Positions 10,619-14,968 of a stretch of 14,968 nucleotides of DNA are shown piece after piece. A model generated the notes under the pieces. It was not told where the DNA came from. It saw nothing but the letters and a program-made list of their open reading frames with translations, and made no database searches. The stretch is from Deltaproteobacteria bacterium. GTDB taxonomy: Bacteria > Desulfobacterota_E > Deferrimicrobia > Deferrimicrobiales > Deferrimicrobiaceae. Position 1 is the stretch's first letter; every line of letters begins with the position of its first letter. The position numbers were made by a program, and so were the translations under genes. The stretch lies in assembly GCA_023488945.1 (NCBI GenBank), contig JAMDBZ010000026.1, positions 1-14,968 of the forward strand. The letters are read 5' to 3'.

Positions 10619-10651
10619 ATCATACCTCGACCCGAAAGTTTTTGGTATGAT
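10619..10651. promoter_or_regulatory. Divergent promoter region with 8-bp inverted repeat
   Basis: In the 128-base gap between the zinc-ribbon gene and the ATPase gene, ATCATACC (10619-10626) is repeated inverted as GGTATGAT (10644-10651), 17 bases apart. Each arm contains TATGAT reading outward toward one gene, and the plus-strand copy has an extended -10 (TGG before TATGAT). No good -35 is seen on either strand. Both genes may fire from here, or the palindrome may bind a dimeric regulator. Confidence 0.5.
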
Positions 10652-10675
10652 GCCCCGGAAAGGGGAAGCCGTCCG

Positions 10676-12571
10676 GTGCAGAAGAAACGACTCGGCGAGC
10701 TCCTCGTCGAGACGGGCCTGTTGTCCGAGGACAATCTCGCCTTGGCGCTGGCCGAGCAGAAGGCGAAAAAGGCCAAGCTCGGCGAGGTCATCGTCTCCCT
10801 GAAACTGGCCACCGAGGAGGAGATCGCCCAGGCGCTCTCCATCCAGCTCGGGATCGCCTACCTGGACCTCACCCACACCCCCGTCGAACCCCAGGCGATC
10901 GAGCTGATCTCCGAAAAGGTCGCCCGGAAGCACCTGATCATCCCGATCGCCATCGACCACAAGGACCTCCACATCGCGATGGCGGATCCCTTGAGTTTTG
11001 AGGCGTTCGAGGACGTTCGGTTCGCCTCCGGGTACACCATCAAGCCGGCGATCGCCACCGCCTCGGAGATTCTCTGGGCGATCGATCATCACTATCATTT
11101 GGGGTCCTCCCTCAGCACGATCGTCAAGGATATCACCGAGGAGCGTTTCGTCGAGGTCGTTCAGGATCTTCAGGACCTCGAGGGGCGGGATACGGAGGAC
11201 CTCCGCCGGAAGAGCGAGGCGGCCCCCGTCATCCGGATGGTCAACCTGATCGTCGCGGAGGCGGTCGACCAGGGGGCCTCGGACATCCACGTGGAGCCCA
11301 CCAAGACGAATCTCCAGATCCGCAACCGGGTCGACGGCATCCTGCGGAAGACGCTGGAGCTGCCCAAGTGGGTCCAGGGGGCGGTCGTCTCGCGGATCAA
11401 GATCATGGCCAAGATGGACATCGCGGAGAAGCGGCTCCCGCAGGACGGACGGATCGGGGTCCGGGTCGGCGGGAAGATGCTCGACCTGCGCGTCTCCACG
11501 ATCCCGGCGTCGTACGGGGAGAAGGTCGTGATCCGGATCCTGGACTCGGCGACCGCCCTGTTTCCCCTCGAGGCGATGGGGCTGTCCCCCGCGGAGCTCG
11601 CCACGATGGACGAGATCATCCGGCGCCCCCAGGGGATCATCCTGGTGACGGGGCCGACCGGCTCGGGGAAGACGACCACCCTGTACGCCATCCTCAACCG
11701 GATCAAGACCATCACCCGGAACGTGACGACGATCGAGGACCCGATCGAATACGAGATCCCGGGGATCAACCCGGTCGCCGTCCAGGAGAAGATCGGGCTG
11801 ACCTTCGCCTCCATGCTCCGGTCGCTCCTGCGGCAGGACCCCGACGCGATCATGGTGGGCGAGATGCGGGACATCGAGACGGCCACGATCGCCACGCAGG
11901 CGGCGCTCACCGGCCACCTGGTCCTCTCGACGATCCACACCAACAGCGCCGTGGCGACGATCACCCGCCTGCGGAACCTGGGCATCCCCTCCTACCTCGT
12001 CGCCTCCACGATGGTGGGTATCGTGGCGCAGCGGCTGGTCCGCATCATCTGCGCCAAGTGCAAGGTGAAGGCGATCGCGGGCGAGCGGGACATCAAGCGG
12101 TTCGGGCTCGACGAGGGGGGAAGGAGGATCACGCTCTACCGGGGCAAAGGGTGCGCGTCGTGCAGCGGGACCGGCTACAGGGGGCGGACCGGGATCTTCG
12201 AGATCCTGGTCTTCAACCGCCAGGTCCGGGACCTCGTGACCGTGAACGCCTCGGAGACCGATATCCGGCAGGCCGCCGTGGCCGACGGGATGGTCACCCT
12301 CGCCCGCTCGGCCCTCGAAAAGGTCAAGGCGGGGATCACGACGCTCGAGGAGATCTACCGCGCGGTGGAGACCGAGGAGGAGTTCGGGGCCGCCTGCCCG
12401 TCGTGCAACACGGCGCTGGGACCCGGGTTCCTCGTGTGCCCCGACTGCGGCCACTCCGTGCTGGCCACCTGCCCCTCCTGCCGCAAGACCATCTCGCCGG
12501 AGTGGAAGTTCTGCCCCTACTGCCGCCACGACTTCCTGAAGTCGGTCGGCAGCCGGTCGTTCATGTCATAA
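10676..12571 (+). CDS. PilB/GspE/MshE-family assembly ATPase with C-terminal double zinc ribbon
   Basis: A cytoplasmic hexameric ATPase that powers type IV pilus or type II secretion filament assembly. The 631 residues run: an MshEN-like N-terminal domain (RLGELLVETGLLSEDNLALAL, then a weaker repeat LGEVIV), a family known to bind c-di-GMP; a second N-terminal module to about 180; the ATPase core with Walker A GPTGSGKT (326-333), Walker B region DPDAIMVGEMRD (388-399), and His box TGHLVLSTIHTN (412-423); the usual zinc site C459/C462/C493/C496; then an extra tail with four CxxC pairs (574/577, 588/591, 599/602, 613/616), a double zinc ribbon. I chose GTG at 10676 because homology begins there and AAGGGG precedes it. 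No other pilus gene is adjacent, so PilB, GspE or MshE cannot be told apart. Confidence 0.9.
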   Translation: MQKKRLGELLVETGLLSEDNLALALAEQKAKKAKLGEVIVSLKLATEEEIAQALSIQLGIAYLDLTHTPVEPQAIELISEKVARKHLIIPIAIDHKDLHIAMADPLSFEAFEDVRFASGYTIKPAIATASEILWAIDHHYHLGSSLSTIVKDITEERFVEVVQDLQDLEGRDTEDLRRKSEAAPVIRMVNLIVAEAVDQGASDIHVEPTKTNLQIRNRVDGILRKTLELPKWVQGAVVSRIKIMAKMDIAEKRLPQDGRIGVRVGGKMLDLRVSTIPASYGEKVVIRILDSATALFPLEAMGLSPAELATMDEIIRRPQGIILVTGPTGSGKTTTLYAILNRIKTITRNVTTIEDPIEYEIPGINPVAVQEKIGLTFASMLRSLLRQDPDAIMVGEMRDIETATIATQAALTGHLVLSTIHTNSAVATITRLRNLGIPSYLVASTMVGIVAQRLVRIICAKCKVKAIAGERDIKRFGLDEGGRRITLYRGKGCASCSGTGYRGRTGIFEILVFNRQVRDLVTVNASETDIRQAAVADGMVTLARSALEKVKAGITTLEEIYRAVETEEEFGAACPSCNTALGPGFLVCPDCGHSVLATCPSCRKTISPEWKFCPYCRHDFLKSVGSRSFMS

Positions 12572-12579
12572 AAGTTCCG

Positions 12580-12634
12580 GCCCTCCTTCGCTCCTCGCGG
12601 CAAGGGAAAACCGACGCTCGGAGCTGCGGAGGGC
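12580..12634. terminator. Possible bidirectional terminator between convergent genes
   Basis: GCCCTCC (12580-12586) pairs with GGAGGGC (12628-12634), and inside it GCTCC (12590-12594) pairs with GGAGC (12620-12624). A short T-rich tract follows on each strand (TCGTTT on plus, AACTTTT on minus). The loop is large and the T-runs weak, but the position between the convergent ATPase and transporter genes fits. Confidence 0.4.
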
Positions 12635-12661
12635 TCGTTTCACCGCGCCAATCGGAAGGGT

Positions 12662-13629
<968 letters not shown>

Positions 13630-13633
<4 letters not shown>

Positions 13634-14673
13634 CGTCCGCCTCCCGAGAGGCGCATCGCCTTCTGATGGTGGCACGCCGCGAGGTGGCCCGGAGCGTACT
13701 CCTCGAGCGGGGGATCGACCCGGTCGCAGGCGGCGAGCTCGTCCTCCTTCGTTTCCCCCGACCGGAATCGTGCCGACGCGGCCCGGCGGAAGGGGCACCG
13801 GTCGGCGAACGGGCATCCCGGCGGGATCGCGTGGAGATCCGGGACCGCCCCCGGGATCGAGGGGAGCCGCTGCGCGCCGATCTCCCGCCCGGGGAGCGAG
13901 GCGAGAAGTCCCTGCGTGTACGGGTGGATCGGGTCGGAAAACAGGTCGGGCGTCTTCCCGGTCTCCACGATCCGGCCGAGGTACATGATCGCCGTCCGGT
14001 CGGCGAAGTCGTGCACCACGCCCAGGTCGTGCGTGATGAGCAGGACGGCCATCCCTTGCGCCTCGCGCATCTCCCTGAGGAGGGAGAGGATCTGCGCCTG
14101 GATCGTGACGTCGAGCGCCGTCGTCGGCTCGTCGGCGATCAGCAGCTTCGGCTCGAGAGCCAGTGCCATCGCGATCATCGCCCGCTGCCGCATCCCCCCG
14201 CTCATCTGGTGGGGGTACTCCCGGGCCCGCCGCCCGGGGTCGGGCATCCGCGCCTTCCGGAGCCATTCCACGGCGCGTTCCGCCGCCTCGGCCTTTCCGC
14301 AGGCGCCGTGCGCGGTGAAGACCTCGGCCACCTGCTCGCCGACCGTGAGCACCGGGTTGAGCGAGGTCATCGGCTCCTGGAAGATCATCGAGATCTCCCG
14401 TCCCCGGACCTCGCGCATCCGGTCCTCGGGGAGCGGGACGAGATCCTCGCCCCGGAAGAGCACCTTCCCCCCGTCGATCAACGCCGGCGGCGACGGGAGA
14501 AGCTTGAGGATCGCGAGGGCGGTGACGGTCTTTCCGCACCCCGACTCGCCGACGAGCCCGACCGTCTCGCCTTGCGCCACGTCGAACGAGACGCCGAACA
14601 GGGCGCGGACCGTCCCCCGCGCCGTCCGGAAGTCGACGCGCAGGTCGCGCACGGACAAAAGCGGCGCGGTCAT
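13630..14673 (-). CDS. oppD: Oligopeptide/dipeptide ABC transporter ATPase, OppD/DppD type
   Basis: The first ATPase of the peptide importer, pairing with OppF. The 347 residues contain Walker A GESGCGKT (42-49), Q-loop Gln99, signature SGGMRQR (158-164), Walker B LIADEP (178-183), and His215. The C-terminal Opp extension has PPGCPFADRCPF and Cys 287, 293, 316 and 334; in some homologues such cysteines hold a 4Fe-4S cluster, which is only a possibility here. The ATG at 14673 matches the family start, but no Shine-Dalgarno is seen before it. A TTG at 14706 would add 11 residues and also lacks one. The 202-base gap to the permease gene is unusual for such operons. Confidence 0.92.
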
Positions 14674-14716
14674 GGCCGACGCAGTACCGGTAGCGAGCGG
14701 GCGCAAAGGGCGCGGC

Positions 14717-14819
14717 GGGGGGGTTCTCGCAGCGGCGTGCGGAGCGAGGGGAGTGGCACGGCGAGCGCAGCCCGCAGCGAGCGGGCGAAGGTCGCGAGGG
14801 TCGCTGCGAGCAACCCCCC
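14717..14819. repeat. Long imperfect inverted repeat between the permease and oppD
   Basis: The arm 14717-14734 (G-run, TT, then CTCGCAGCG) is complementary to 14802-14819 (CGCTGCGAG, CAA, then C-run), giving about 17 pairs with a single bulged C and a 67-base interior. A near-direct repeat AGCGAGCGGGCG also occurs around 14692 and 14777. The stretch 14674-14875 holds no recognisable gene. It could be a stalled-transcription or stability hairpin, or the remnant of a small repetitive element. Confidence 0.65.
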
Positions 14820-14875
14820 TGCAAGCCCGTGCGCCCGCACGAGGTCGGCTGCGAGGCGGATTGCGAGACGGCGCA

Positions 14876-14968
14876 CTACCGCCCCCGGAGCCGCGGGTCC
14901 ACCGCGTCGCGGATCCCCTCGCCGAGCAGGTTGTAGCCGAGGACGGTGAGCAGGATGGCGAGCCCCGG
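14876..14968 (-). CDS. oppC: Peptide ABC transporter permease, OppC/DppC type, C-terminal end (cut by window edge)
   Basis: Only the last 30 residues are present: a hydrophobic stretch [20 protein letters not shown] followed by [10 protein letters not shown] and a stop. This is the standard C-terminus of OppC/DppC inner-membrane permeases (LGYNLLGDGLRDALDPR-like). It lies upstream of oppD on the same strand, which fits the usual permease-ATPase order, though with a long gap. The rest of the gene, and any OppB and binding protein, would lie beyond the right edge. Confidence 0.85.
   Translation of the reverse strand, partial: PGLAILLTVLGYNLLGEGIRDAVDPRLRGR

Noticed and set aside
10288..10842. 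A 184-codon minus-strand frame covering the zinc-ribbon gene
   Set aside because: It is out of frame with the CxxC-containing product, overlaps the promoter of the M23 gene and the start of the ATPase gene, and shows no family features.
14670..14876. A 68-codon open frame on the minus strand between the permease and oppD
   Set aside because: It coincides with the repetitive inverted-repeat gap, is Arg/Ala/Leu-rich with no recognised domain, lacks a visible ribosome binding site, and overlaps the oppD start.

Overview
The window looks like chromosomal DNA from a G+C-rich Gram-negative bacterium, most likely of the Desulfuromonadota/deltaproteobacterial type. This lineage guess is inference: it rests on G+C-saturated third codon positions, the conserved rpsB-tsf-pyrH-frr-uppS-cdsA-dxr order, and a small four-cysteine protein of a kind I recall from that group. 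No phage, insertion sequence, CRISPR array, rRNA or tRNA is visible.

From about 10547 down to 1, every gene is on the minus strand. Read in the direction of transcription they are: a 60-residue zinc-ribbon protein; a membrane-anchored M23 (LytM-type) peptidase with its own strong promoter and an intrinsic terminator; secA followed four bases later by argJ; then, after a promoter and a long leader, rpsB-tsf-pyrH-frr-ferredoxin-uppS-cdsA-dxr (dxr is cut by the window edge). This last run is tightly packed, with 1-4 base stop/start overlaps at pyrH/frr and cdsA/dxr. It joins ribosome function (S2, EF-Ts, ribosome recycling), UMP phosphorylation and lipid-carrier/phospholipid/isoprenoid synthesis. 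The unusual member is a 54-residue 2[4Fe-4S] ferredoxin between frr and uppS.

From 10676 to 12571, on the plus strand, lies a lone PilB/GspE/MshE-type ATPase with an N-terminal MshEN-like domain and a C-terminal double zinc ribbon. It is divergent from the small zinc-ribbon gene, and the gap between them carries an 8-bp inverted repeat whose arms both contain TATGAT. Convergent with it, 14968 down to 12662 holds the end of an oligopeptide/dipeptide ABC importer: the tail of the second permease, then the two ATPases. A 197-bp non-coding gap with a long imperfect inverted repeat separates the permease from the first ATPase.

The points most worth a second look are the ferredoxin in the frr-uppS gap, the secA leader (an 11-bp inverted repeat inside a possible 37-codon upstream reading frame with a good ribosome binding site that ends on the secA ATG), the zinc-ribbon tail of the ATPase, and the inverted repeat inside the peptide-transporter operon. 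I see no clearly new multi-gene system; most of the window is conserved housekeeping.
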